DNA of 64,000 nucleotides from Desulfomicrobium sp. UBA5193 (GTDB lineage: Bacteria; Desulfobacterota; Desulfovibrionia; Desulfovibrionales; Desulfomicrobiaceae). Location of the stretch: the NCBI GenBank assembly GCA_002412965.1, contig DHWB01000011.1, positions 62,001-126,000 of the forward strand, read 5' to 3'. The number at the start of each line of letters is the position of its first letter. Position 1 is the first letter of the stretch. The notes beneath the pieces were generated by a model. The model saw only the letters and a program-made list of their open reading frames with translations, made no database searches and was not told the origin of the DNA. The position numbers were made by a program, and so were the translations under genes. Shown here in pieces: positions 16,419 to 23,897 of the stretch.

Positions 16419-17785
16419 CGTTTCAGTCTCGCATCCTGAAAATGCACCCGGCTTCGCTTGTGCTGGCGAGTTTTCTGCTGGTGATCATCGCCGGGACAAT
16501 TCTGCTGAAACTCCCCGCCTCCACGCACGGCGAGCCGATATCCCTCATCGACGCCCTCTTCACCGCAACGTCCGCCGTGTGCGTGACCGGGCTTGCCGTG
16601 GTGGACACCGGGAGCATTTTCACGCTGTTCGGGCAGTGTGTGATCCTGCTTCTCATCCAGATCGGCGGACTTGGACTCATGACCATCTCCGTCGCGCTTT
16701 TTCAATGGCTGGGCCGCAGCGTGTCCGTACGGCACCGGATGGCCATGCAAGACCTCTTTGCGCACACGCCTCGCGAAGATATTTTCAGTCTCGTCAAAAG
16801 TATCATCATTTTCACGCTGGCAGCGGAGGCATTAGGCACCATCTTGCTGACCGTGCACTGGATGGGTGAGTACTCGTTGCAAACGTCACTCTACATGGGA
16901 ATTTTTCACTCTGTTTCAGCGTTTTGCAACGCGGGATTTGCTCTCTTTCCGGATGGAATGATTCGTTATGGCGATGCCATTCTTCTCAATTCGACAATTT
17001 GCTTTCTGATTGTGATTGGCGGCATCGGCTTTCCGGTGCTCTATGACATTCAGTCCTGGATTACGGGCCGCAAAGGCAAGCGTGGACGGCTCTCGATTCA
17101 GACGAAGACGGTACTGGTGACGACGCTCATCTTGATCGTGTCCGGAGCGCTCATGTTCGCTTTCCTTGAGCAGCGGCTCATGAGTCAAAACGCATCGAAT
17201 TCGTTCAAGATCCTGGCGCCCATATTTCAGTCGATCACGTGCAGGACCGCAGGTTTCAACACGGTGGACATCGGGTCGCTCAAGGACGCCACCTTGACCA
17301 TGATGATTTTTCTCATGTTTTTCGGCGCGTCTCCGGGTTCGTGTGGCGGTGGTGTCAAGACCACAACGCTCGCGTTGCTGACCGCGTTCACCATTGGAAG
17401 AATCAGAAAAAGTCGGCGCGTGAACATGTTTAAAAAAAGCATACCAGTAGAGACTGTGACACGAAGCGTTTCCCTTGTGCTCGTCTCTCTTGGGATCATC
17501 GGGTTGGCAGTGTTTCTGCTTCTTGTTGGCGATACTGCAAGCGGACATGACGATGTCTGCTCGCGAGGAGCATTTATTTCCTACATGTTTGAGGCAGTGT
17601 CCGCTTTCGGAACTGTCGGACTGTCCATGAATGTAACTCCTACACTGACAACGTGGGGAAAAGTGGTCATTACTTTGATGATGCTCGTCGGCAGGGTTGG
17701 CGTTCTCACGTTCTCGTACATTGTTGTAGGGAATGGAACAACAAGAGGCGTTGAATATTCCGAAGAAAATTTGATGATAGGATAG
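16415..17785 (+). CDS. ktrB: Potassium uptake channel subunit (KtrB/TrkH)
   Basis: 456 residues with four repeats of membrane span, pore loop and membrane span. The four filter loops can be read as SAVCVTGLAV, SAFCNAGFAL, TCRTAGFNTVD and SAFGTVGLSM, each with the filter glycine. The gated repeat 3 helix carries a glycine/serine-rich stretch (ASPGSCGGGVKT). Length fits KtrB/TrkH. The ATG at 16415 overlaps the preceding stop (ATGA). KtrA follows 16 bases downstream. The product works in the inner membrane as a K+ (possibly Na+-coupled) uptake dimer. Confidence 0.93.
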   Translation: MTFQSRILKMHPASLVLASFLLVIIAGTILLKLPASTHGEPISLIDALFTATSAVCVTGLAVVDTGSIFTLFGQCVILLLIQIGGLGLMTISVALFQWLGRSVSVRHRMAMQDLFAHTPREDIFSLVKSIIIFTLAAEALGTILLTVHWMGEYSLQTSLYMGIFHSVSAFCNAGFALFPDGMIRYGDAILLNSTICFLIVIGGIGFPVLYDIQSWITGRKGKRGRLSIQTKTVLVTTLILIVSGALMFAFLEQRLMSQNASNSFKILAPIFQSITCRTAGFNTVDIGSLKDATLTMMIFLMFFGASPGSCGGGVKTTTLALLTAFTIGRIRKSRRVNMFKKSIPVETVTRSVSLVLVSLGIIGLAVFLLLVGDTASGHDDVCSRGAFISYMFEAVSAFGTVGLSMNVTPTLTTWGKVVITLMMLVGRVGVLTFSYIVVGNGTTRGVEYSEENLMIG

Positions 17786-17801
17786 AGGTTTAAAAGAGAA
17801 A

Positions 17802-18458
17802 ATGAAACATTTTGCAGTGATTGGTCTCGGCAATTTCGGCTTTCACGCAGCCAAGGCGCTTTACGAAGAAGGCAACGAAGTTCTCGCCATGGACACGGAC
17901 AGAGCAAAAGTTCAGGCCATTGACCAGCATTCCACGGAAGCGGTCGTGCTCGACGCTACGGACAAGGATGCCTTGAAGTCTTTGGGTTTGGAGCACATGG
18001 ACGCCGTGATCGTTTCAACCGGGACAAAAATAAGCAACAGCATCCTCATTTGTCTTTATCTGCAGGAGGCTGGAGTGAAAAAGATTCTGGCCAAGGCGCT
18101 CGATGACGATCATGCCAAAATCCTCAAAAGGATGGGGGCAACCGAAATTATTCATCCGGAACGGGATATGGCCATTCGAGTTTCCCGCAACCTTTCCAGA
18201 CCCAATGTCCTGGACTTCATTCCGCTTGCGGATGAATTTGACATGATTCAGGTTGGTTCGCCGAAGGATTTCATAGGCAAATCCCTGATCGATCTCAATC
18301 TGAGGGCGAGATACAATGTCCATATCATAGCCATCAAGGAGGTTGTTCCGGAAAATTTCATTCTTGTTCCGCCCGCAAATTACGTCATCAAGGACAGTGA
18401 CATCCTTGTCATGCTTGGAAGGTCGGCGGATATTAGAAGGATCAAGGAACTCAAGTAA
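17802..18458 (+). CDS. ktrA: Potassium uptake regulatory subunit (KtrA/TrkA, RCK domain)
   Basis: 218 residues. The N-terminal RCK domain begins VIGLGNFGFHAAKAL, the GxGxxG nucleotide loop, and has an acidic residue after the second strand (AMDTD). An RCK_C domain occupies about 135-218. The length is that of single-RCK KtrA proteins, which form a cytoplasmic octamer ring that gates KtrB in response to ATP/ADP. It is the last gene of the kinase-ktrBA run; the sequence after it turns AT-rich. Confidence 0.93.
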   Translation: MKHFAVIGLGNFGFHAAKALYEEGNEVLAMDTDRAKVQAIDQHSTEAVVLDATDKDALKSLGLEHMDAVIVSTGTKISNSILICLYLQEAGVKKILAKALDDDHAKILKRMGATEIIHPERDMAIRVSRNLSRPNVLDFIPLADEFDMIQVGSPKDFIGKSLIDLNLRARYNVHIIAIKEVVPENFILVPPANYVIKDSDILVMLGRSADIRRIKELK

Positions 18459-18472
18459 ACAGTTTGCTTAAT

Positions 18473-18488
18473 TGGAATGTATATTGCT
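18473..18488 (+). promoter_or_regulatory. Possible sigma-54 promoter before the first PilZ gene
   Basis: TGGAATGTATATTGCT has GG and GC separated by exactly 10 bases and a good TTGCT -12 box, but its -24 box is TGGAAT rather than TGGCAC. It would give a leader of about 200 bases before the PilZ start at 18696. This is a weak call, kept because the second PilZ gene has a similar site. Confidence 0.3.
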
Positions 18489-18526
18489 TATATTCTGGCA
18501 AAGGGGTTTGATTTTATTGAGAAGTG

Positions 18527-18540
18527 TACACATATGTGTA
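18527..18540. promoter_or_regulatory. 14-base perfect palindrome upstream of PilZ gene
   Basis: TACACATATGTGTA is its own reverse complement. It sits in the AT-rich region between ktrA and the PilZ gene and could be an operator for a dimeric regulator. Confidence 0.3.
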
Positions 18541-18695
18541 TCCGTGTTTGGTCTAACAAATAATTTTACTTATTTATTTTGATAATTTTACATGTACGTT
18601 GTGTTTGATGTAGCTGATTATTGTTTTCTTTGTGACATATATGGAGCACATTTTTTCAAAGAATACAGTTTTTTTTGAAAAAATGGGAGGTAAAG

Positions 18696-19022
18696 ATGTC
18701 AGAATCAAGAGAATTTGTGCGAAGGGCATCTTTGACTCAATGTAAAGTTAGTTTCATGTATCAAAAGAAATCACTCGACTCTAGAATTATTAATTTGAGT
18801 AATAAAGGGCTTATGCTCGAACTGGCTGCGCCGGTGAAACTTGGTGATGCGGTCAAGGTGCAATTTTCTCCTGATTCACAGGAACGTGTCGACTTTGGAA
18901 AGGATTATTGCATAGGTAGGGTGCGTTGGTGTGCGCCACAAACTGGTATTTCTTCTGGGCTTTACGGGGTTGGGATTGAGTTGGTTCAGGATTCTCCGCT
19001 GCGTTATGCGCAGATGAACTGA
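18696..19022 (+). CDS. Single-domain PilZ protein (copy 1)
   Basis: 108 residues. REFVRRASLTQC carries the N-terminal arginine pair, and INLSNKGLMLEL is the (D/N)-x-S-x-x-G motif of PilZ domains; together these bind cyclic di-GMP. IGRVRWCA and YGVGIEL complete the barrel. ATG 18696 has GGGAGG at 18685-18690. The paralogue at 19650 is about half identical along its length. Single PilZ domains usually act as c-di-GMP-responsive adaptors; the partner is unknown. A strong terminator follows. Confidence 0.85.
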   Translation: MSESREFVRRASLTQCKVSFMYQKKSLDSRIINLSNKGLMLELAAPVKLGDAVKVQFSPDSQERVDFGKDYCIGRVRWCAPQTGISSGLYGVGIELVQDSPLRYAQMN

Positions 19023-19051
19023 GCGAGAGTAGATTTTGCCGATTACAATAT

Positions 19052-19079
19052 AGGGGCGTCCTTCAGGGTGCCCCTTTTT
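19052..19079 (+). terminator. Rho-independent terminator after PilZ copy 1
   Basis: AGGGGCGTCC-TTCA-GGGTGCCCCT forms a 10 bp stem (two G-U pairs) with a TTCA loop and is followed by a run of T. It ends the transcript of the first PilZ gene. Confidence 0.85.
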
Positions 19080-19525
19080 GCTGTTAATTGTGTTGACTTT
19101 GAAAAGCCGTTTGTAATCCGGTGTGCGTTTTTTTTGCGTTGCGCAGGAATATTACAGTGAAAGCATGCAGTGCCGGGCACGACAACCGAGTCTGAACGAG
19201 CTGTCTCGAGGGTAGGTAGCTTGGGAAGACTGCAGATTCAAAAGTTCAATCCGAGTGATTCAAATCGGTTGGGCAGGTATGAAGGTCGCGAGCAGTGACT
19301 TTGTGTAAACTTTTTCGACACTGATTTTTGATAAATTTTACAGAGTTGAGATAGTGCTCACCTTGAAGTTTCGCTTGGTGGAAGTTTGATGTTTTGGGGA
19401 GAGTTTTCATCGCGACAGGATTTCCAGGTTGGCATTTTTTTTTGGTGACAGCTATGCTTTCATGCGCTGCGAATTCGGATGATTTTTCAGGAATGGGCGA
19501 TATTTGGGGGAGTTGAGCGGGAGTT
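19080..19525. other. Intergenic region between the PilZ genes
   Basis: About 450 bases after the terminator. A 98-codon minus-strand open frame at 19246-19542 lacks a ribosome binding site and shows no family features, so I do not accept it as a gene. I see no other element. Confidence 0.5.
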
Positions 19526-19541
19526 TGGCTTGTATTCTGCA
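19526..19541 (+). promoter_or_regulatory. Possible sigma-54 promoter before the second PilZ gene
   Basis: TGGCTTGTATTCTGCA has GG and GC exactly 10 bases apart and matches the TGGCAY-N5-TTGCW consensus at all but two positions. It is about 110 bases before the GTG start at 19650. Confidence 0.45.
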
Positions 19542-19649
19542 TAATATATTGAAGTTGAGTATTTTCTGTGCTTGGGGTTGGCGTGCATCTGCGTCTCCCA
19601 ACTTGCCTATTTTGTTAATCATAGCTTGTGTGGAAGGAGGTGGTGAACT

Positions 19650-19970
19650 GTGTTGGATAAAAGAAAGTCACCACGCAAAGCATCCCTGACGCGTTGCACA
19701 GTTGATTGTTTATTTTTGAGGAATAATCATCTGGATTCGAGAGTTGTCAATTTTAGTGACGATGGGCTTATGCTTGAATTGGATCATCCCCTAAAGCCAG
19801 GAGATGCGATCAAGGTGCATTTTTCTAGAGATACTCAAGAATGCATCGAATATGGCAAGGATTGTTGCATAGGCATGGTTCGCTGGTGTGCGCAGCAGAA
19901 CGGGAAATATTCCGCCAGTTATGGCGTTGGAGTGGAACTGGCGAAGGGTGTGTCCGGAGTCTTGGGGTAG
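19650..19970 (+). CDS. Single-domain PilZ protein (copy 2)
   Basis: 106 residues. SPRKASLTRC and VNFSDDGLMLEL match the c-di-GMP-binding arginine and N-x-S-x-x-G motifs of copy 1, followed by IGMVRWCA and YGVGVEL. It starts with GTG (19650) or the next codon TTG, behind a very strong AAGGAGGTGG at 19634-19643. The duplication with copy 1 looks old. The strong ribosome binding site with a non-ATG start is unusual. Confidence 0.82.
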   Translation: MLDKRKSPRKASLTRCTVDCLFLRNNHLDSRVVNFSDDGLMLELDHPLKPGDAIKVHFSRDTQECIEYGKDCCIGMVRWCAQQNGKYSASYGVGVELAKGVSGVLG

Positions 19971-20186
19971 GGTTTCCAGGCATCTCTTCGTGTAATCTTA
20001 TCATGCGCCTCTTTTTTTGCTCATGGTCAAAGAAAGCCCTGGCTGATAAAATCAGCAGGGGCCTTGCAAATTGAGCTGTCCATCTCGGCTGTTACATGAC
20101 TGTTTTTTTCATCCTGCGACGTGTCAGATGGTCCGGCTGCACCGCGGCGCCATTGGCTGATCAGAATTTAATCTCCGACATCGACG

Positions 20187-20669
20187 ATGCGTTCGCGTAT
20201 GAATGATCCGATATTTCAAAATTGGGACGCACTTTGCTTACAAGTTTTTGTGTTCCCGGTAGGTCGTCCTTTTTTCACATATTTTGCAGAGCATGATTGG
20301 ACTGCGGTTGTGCGACACGTGCAATTCTCTCTTGCCCCTCCTCTGGAGAAATTCGTGCTTCAAATCGTGCTGATCATAGGTGCCGTGCTTTTTTGTCTGG
20401 TTTTGCAAGCTCTTGACGATTTATTGAGTCAATTTGGAGTTGTTTCCGTGGCTCATGGGGCGTTGCTTGGATATGCACAGGTTTTTGCATCAAAAGAATT
20501 GTTGGAGTGGGGCGGGTACAGTTTGGGGTGGTTTGTTGTTATTTTAATTTCCATTTGTGCCCTAGGTGTTTCTGTATACAAGATTCGCAACACCGGGACA
20601 CGTTGGGTGTTTGCGTTCAATTTTGGAATACTGTTTGGGATTATATACGGCGGATATGATCTCATATGA
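20187..20669 (+). CDS. Uncharacterised membrane protein
   Basis: 160 residues, family not recognised. A non-hydrophobic N-terminal half (about 1-50) is followed by three likely membrane spans: FVLQIVLIIGAVLFCLVLQ (about 57-75), LGWFVVILISICALGVSVY (about 112-130) and VFAFNFGILFGIIYGG near the end. Starts at 20187 or 20199 are both possible, with no clear ribosome binding site. A decayed second copy of its 3' half lies at about 21385-21558, on the far side of a MazF-like gene. Confidence 0.55.
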   Translation: MRSRMNDPIFQNWDALCLQVFVFPVGRPFFTYFAEHDWTAVVRHVQFSLAPPLEKFVLQIVLIIGAVLFCLVLQALDDLLSQFGVVSVAHGALLGYAQVFASKELLEWGGYSLGWFVVILISICALGVSVYKIRNTGTRWVFAFNFGILFGIIYGGYDLI

Positions 20670-20814
20670 GATTTTTCGGATACAATTGAATTTAAAATTT
20701 TTATTTTGAAAGTATTTTCATTTTTCATTCGCAAAAAAGTGGGCATATTTTTGAATATTGATGAATAGCGATGTTATCAAAAGATTGATTTTTTATATTT
20801 AGGAAAATTTTTGC

Positions 20815-20904
20815 ATGAATCATGGCGGTGACATGCTTATAATCCAACTGTCGCTCACTTTTTCGCTGATCCTCATGTACTTCACACAGCGGAAGCACAA
20901 ATGA
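20815..20904 (+). CDS. Possible 29-residue hydrophobic peptide
   Basis: A short frame encodes MNHGGDMLIIQLSLTF, then SLILMYFTQRKHK: a single hydrophobic helix with a basic tail. AGGAAA at 20801-20806 is suitably placed. Size and layout recall small membrane peptides, including some toxins of type I systems, but chance cannot be excluded. It ends 64 bases before the MazF-like gene. Confidence 0.25.
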   Translation: MNHGGDMLIIQLSLTFSLILMYFTQRKHK

Positions 20905-20968
20905 GTATCCAGCATGCTTGCATGATTAAACATGTTTGCGCCAATCGTCTGAAAGAAGGAGGGCTCGA

Positions 20969-21334
20969 ATGATGGAATCGTCATTCTGGGTTCCCGATCG
21001 GTGGGAAATTATCCTGCTCGACTGTTCCTCTCATGTCCGAGGTCAGGCGTGCGGCGTCCATCCTTTCTTTGTCCTTTCACCGCAATCATTCAACGTACGA
21101 ACTTTCCAGGTTATTGGTTTGTCCATGACCACGGACGTGTTCGCGGGTAATGATCTCTTCAACGATGCAGTTGGGTCGGTAAGCACAAAAAAGCCCGGAT
21201 TGATGGATTATTTTGTTTCCAACAAACTGAAAGTCTTTAACTGGCGGCAGCGTGGGGCGGTGCCTTACCTTAAAAGGAACTTGTCCGAGAACTTTATGGT
21301 CAAGGCCTGCTTGGTTTTGCATCAGATCATTTGA
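20969..21334 (+). CDS. MazF/PemK-like protein with altered catalytic arginine
   Basis: 121 residues with the MazF frame: WVPDRWEIILLD, HPFFVLSPQSFN, GLSMTTDVFAG and LKVFNWRQR near the end. In active MazF RNases the segment reads RP before the VLSP strand and its arginine is catalytic; here it is HP. The threonine of the MTT segment is kept. ATG 20969 follows AAGGAGGG. No MazE-like antitoxin is visible on either side. It may be an inactivated toxin, or a homologue used for another job. Confidence 0.6.
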   Translation: MMESSFWVPDRWEIILLDCSSHVRGQACGVHPFFVLSPQSFNVRTFQVIGLSMTTDVFAGNDLFNDAVGSVSTKKPGLMDYFVSNKLKVFNWRQRGAVPYLKRNLSENFMVKACLVLHQII

Positions 21335-21384
21335 ATGGCGTCAACGATTCACGACTCGCCTTGAGATCCGTCCGCGCTTCATGC

Positions 21385-21558
21385 CGGGATGCTGGGTTAG
21401 GCAGATATGGGGGTCAGCAAGGCGCTTCTCCCTCATCACCATCGGGGCCCATGGCCGTTTCGGCCTACAAGATCAACAAACACCGGGATGCGCTGGGCCT
21501 TCGCCTTCAACTTCGGGGTCTCGGCAGGGTTACCGTATGGGGAATTGGACTGATCTGA
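21385..21558 (+). pseudogene. Decayed second copy of the 20187-20669 membrane protein gene
   Basis: Read with a frame change, this region gives VSAYKIN followed by NTGMRWAFAFNFG, against VSVYKIR and NTGTRWVFAFNFG in the intact gene. The DNA match continues to the stop region. The reading frame is broken near the VSAYKIN/NTG junction, and the 5' half is barely recognisable. So the intact gene, the MazF-like gene and this remnant form an X - MazF - X' arrangement. Confidence 0.65.
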
Positions 21559-21594
21559 TGCCTGGTTCTTTGTTTTTGCTGACGCAGGAACGAG

Positions 21595-21623
21595 AAAAAA
21601 GCCCGGGCTTTTGACCCGGGCCT
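21595..21623 (-). terminator. Terminator of the minus-strand PEP-CTERM gene
   Basis: Read on the minus strand, GGCCCGGG-TCAAAAG-CCCGGGC is followed by six T. The stem is 7 bp and all G-C. It lies 26 bases after the stop of the PEP-CTERM gene. Confidence 0.85.
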
Positions 21624-21648
21624 TGAGATGATGCGGTTTCCCTGCAGT

Positions 21649-22479
21649 TTAGCGATTGCGGAACTTCTTCTTGCCCAGGAATCCGATGCCGAGGAGGCCG
21701 ATGCCCATGAGGAGCATGGTAGACGGTTCGGGAACCGGGTTGGGCAGGGGCCTAGTGGAGATCAGGAAGGCGAACGGGGCGTTCGTCACGCCGTTCTCTT
21801 CGGTGATGAAGCCAATCGCTCCGTAGTTCAGGGCCGTGTATGCTACGTTGACTTCTTCAGCCATGTAGGCAGTTACATTGACGTTCGCATCCGGGATCTG
21901 GCTGAACGTGCCATCGTTGGTCGGGAAGATATTCACGAAGTAGGTGAATCCGTCATAGTCGAAGTCAAGGTTCGGAAAGCCCGTGAAGTCCAGAGCGAAG
22001 ATGTCTTGAGGGAAGTTTGCAGTATTGGGAGCAAATGTGCCGGCATTCGGGGTCTCGTAGAACAGGATTGGGAAATTGAATACATCGTTGTACGTGGCGC
22101 CGCCACCAAAGGGAGTCAGAGCCACGGCGATCTGGATCGTCGTGGAGATGAGGCTGCCGGTACCTGATGAGATCGGGAAGTTCTCATGGCTCAACGTGAC
22201 CGAAGGTGCGAAGAAGGGGATGGGGGACCCTTCGTTGAGGTACGTTTGGGCCACAGATACAACCGGGTTGGGTGCAATGTACAGCAGCTTGCTCTGCTCT
22301 GATTCCGCGGGAATGCCCCAACTCAACTGGGTAGGGGATGTAGCGAAGTTGGCGCCGATGAAGGTGCTATTAATGAATGTTCCCGTGATGCTGTAATTCC
22401 AGGATTCCACCAACGCCGCCTGTGCCGTGCTGGCGAGGATCATCAGGGAGATGGCCAGCAGTGTAATTGTTCTCTTCAT
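21649..22479 (-). CDS. PEP-CTERM sorted surface protein (THxN-like)
   Basis: 276 residues. Signal peptide about 1-21 (ends STAQA). The body is rich in Thr, Asn, Phe and Pro with no catalytic motif; LVESWNYSITGTF at the start resembles the THxN group. The C-terminus is a textbook exosortase sorting signal: VPEPSTMLLMGIG, a hydrophobic span, then KKKFRNR. Such proteins are cut and anchored or released by an exosortase and are usually tied to biofilm or floc matrices. GGAG precedes the ATG, a near-consensus sigma-54 promoter lies 53-68 bases upstream, and its own terminator follows, so it is monocistronic. Confidence 0.88.
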   Translation of the reverse strand: MKRTITLLAISLMILASTAQAALVESWNYSITGTFINSTFIGANFATSPTQLSWGIPAESEQSKLLYIAPNPVVSVAQTYLNEGSPIPFFAPSVTLSHENFPISSGTGSLISTTIQIAVALTPFGGGATYNDVFNFPILFYETPNAGTFAPNTANFPQDIFALDFTGFPNLDFDYDGFTYFVNIFPTNDGTFSQIPDANVNVTAYMAEEVNVAYTALNYGAIGFITEENGVTNAPFAFLISTRPLPNPVPEPSTMLLMGIGLLGIGFLGKKKFRNR

Positions 22480-22531
22480 AACGTTCTCCTTTTTCGAATT
22501 TCAGGGTATCTGAAACTATTTAATCGGCATC

Positions 22532-22547
22532 AGCAATATAAGTGCCA
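22532..22547 (-). promoter_or_regulatory. Sigma-54 promoter of the minus-strand PEP-CTERM gene
   Basis: On the minus strand TGGCACTTATATTGCT is a full match to TGGCAC-N5-TTGCW with GG and GC 10 bases apart. Transcription would begin near 22521, giving a leader of about 42 bases to the ATG at 22479. Confidence 0.82.
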
Positions 22548-22720
22548 ATCTGTAATATCTTGAAAACAAAGACGATGCCCGTCGTTCCGTGACGGTGGGT
22601 GTAAGCTTTGTCGACGGTAATGCCGGTTTCCGTCGGGCCATAGCCGCTCCAAATCGAAAAAAGGCCGGAAATGGCCGTGTATTTGGCGGGGAAGGTCTCG
22701 AATTCCTTCTCTTCTGAATC

Positions 22721-22736
22721 CCATGAACGTTCGTGG
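22721..22736. promoter_or_regulatory. Candidate enhancer site between two sigma-54 promoters
   Basis: CCATGAACGTTCGTGG is a 16-base inverted repeat with one mismatched pair and a perfect GAACGTTC core. It lies 174 and 185 bases from the -24 boxes of the two divergent promoters, a normal distance for an NtrC-type activator. A further half-site CACGAAC is at 22809-22815. PrsR-type regulators are known to act with RpoN on PEP-CTERM genes in other bacteria; binding here is inference. Confidence 0.5.
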
Positions 22737-22920
22737 TCGGGACTATGGCGGCGGATCAAGCTCCCTCAGGCTCGTCCGGTCTGAATCCCGCCCCTGAGAC
22801 GGTGGTGACACGAACTGGAGTGTAAAGGTTTTCGACAGGGATTCCGTGGAACTGTCGGAGGACTTTGCACAATGTCGGCTAGGATCGCTGGGAGTGGTGC
22901 CATTTCGTGCGCGCGGTGCG

Positions 22921-22936
22921 TGGCGCGCTTATTGCT
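22921..22936 (+). promoter_or_regulatory. Sigma-54 promoter of the plus-strand PEP-CTERM gene
   Basis: TGGCGCGCTTATTGCT has GG and GC exactly 10 bases apart and deviates from TGGCAC-N5-TTGCW at only one position of the -24 box. The predicted start near 22947 leaves a leader of about 44 bases. Confidence 0.72.
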
Positions 22937-22990
22937 AGAGCGGGAGAGACCGAAACATTTACCTGTACATTTTCAACCGGAGGTCCGCAC

Positions 22991-23818
22991 ATGAACGCGA
23001 TCACAAAAAGACTGAAAGGAGCGATATTCGGGGCGCTGCTGACCGTGGCGCTGCTGCCGGGGCTGGCCTTGGCCGCTCCGTTTACGAACTGGTCCGTCTC
23101 CCTTGACGGGGTCAATTATCTCAACGTCCCGAGTTACCTTCAGGTCACCGGGCAGGGCTTCATCCAGAACACATTCGTCAGCCCGACGAGCTTCACGTTC
23201 CAGGAAGTTGCCGCGTTTCGCGCCCTAAACTCGAACAGCGGTGAAGTGATCGGCATCGACGCTTTCCCCGGCTGGCAGTTGACGGGCTCCTTCAATGGAT
23301 ACGGTGTCGGCGACCTTCTCGCGAGCACGTTTTCGTTCACCGGTGGAACCCTCGACCTTTACGCCAGCCCCGTCATCAAATGGGGACAGGCAGCTAATTT
23401 CTTCGGCAGCGAGGTCGGGACAAAGATCGCATCCTTTGAGATCATTTCCGGCGGCGGCTCCGTGACACCAGACACCACCCCCTCCGGATCCGTAGACACA
23501 CAGTTCGTCTCCACCTTCCTGTTGCCTGGCTATTTCTTCGATCCGAACGGGAAGGATCTCATCACCTATCCGCTGGCGCTGGCCTTCTCGAACCTGACCG
23601 CCAGCTTCCAGACCGACGCTGGCACCCCGGCGAACTTCAAGACCGCCTTGGCGGCGCTGGGCTACACCCCAGGGAACAAAATCCCGCTCCAGTTCTATGT
23701 CGCCAATTCCGGTGAATTCACCGTCAGCGCCGTGCCCGAACCTGGAACGGTCATGCTCCTCGGCGCGGGACTCATTTGTCTGGCCGCAGTGGGCCGCAGG
23801 AAGATGCGCACGAATTAG
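22991..23818 (+). CDS. PEP-CTERM sorted surface protein
   Basis: 275 residues. Signal peptide about 1-28 (ends LPGLALA). The middle has no recognised domain and is rich in Ser, Gly, Thr and Phe. The sorting signal is VPEPGTVMLLGAG, a hydrophobic span, then GRRKMRTN. ATG 22991 has GGAGGT seven bases upstream. It is divergent from the other PEP-CTERM gene but not closely similar to it in sequence, so the pair share regulation and sorting rather than recent ancestry. A strong bidirectional terminator follows. Confidence 0.88.
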   Translation: MNAITKRLKGAIFGALLTVALLPGLALAAPFTNWSVSLDGVNYLNVPSYLQVTGQGFIQNTFVSPTSFTFQEVAAFRALNSNSGEVIGIDAFPGWQLTGSFNGYGVGDLLASTFSFTGGTLDLYASPVIKWGQAANFFGSEVGTKIASFEIISGGGSVTPDTTPSGSVDTQFVSTFLLPGYFFDPNGKDLITYPLALAFSNLTASFQTDAGTPANFKTALAALGYTPGNKIPLQFYVANSGEFTVSAVPEPGTVMLLGAGLICLAAVGRRKMRTN

Positions 23819-23835
23819 ACCGCAGACAAACAAGT

Positions 23836-23876
23836 AAAAAAGCGCGGCCGGGACAGATTGTCCCGGCCGCGCTTTT
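23836..23876. terminator. Bidirectional terminator between convergent genes
   Basis: AGCGCGGCCGGGACA-GAT-TGTCCCGGCCGCGCT is a perfect 15 bp stem with A-runs before and T-runs after, so it works on both strands. It separates the plus-strand PEP-CTERM gene from the minus-strand ThiF-nitroreductase gene. Confidence 0.92.
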
Positions 23877-23897
23877 CCTTTTCCGTTTGCCAAGGGT

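Noticed and set aside
19246..19542. 98-codon minus-strand open frame between the PilZ genes
   Set aside because: It has no ribosome binding site or recognisable feature, and it overlaps the proposed promoter of the second PilZ gene.
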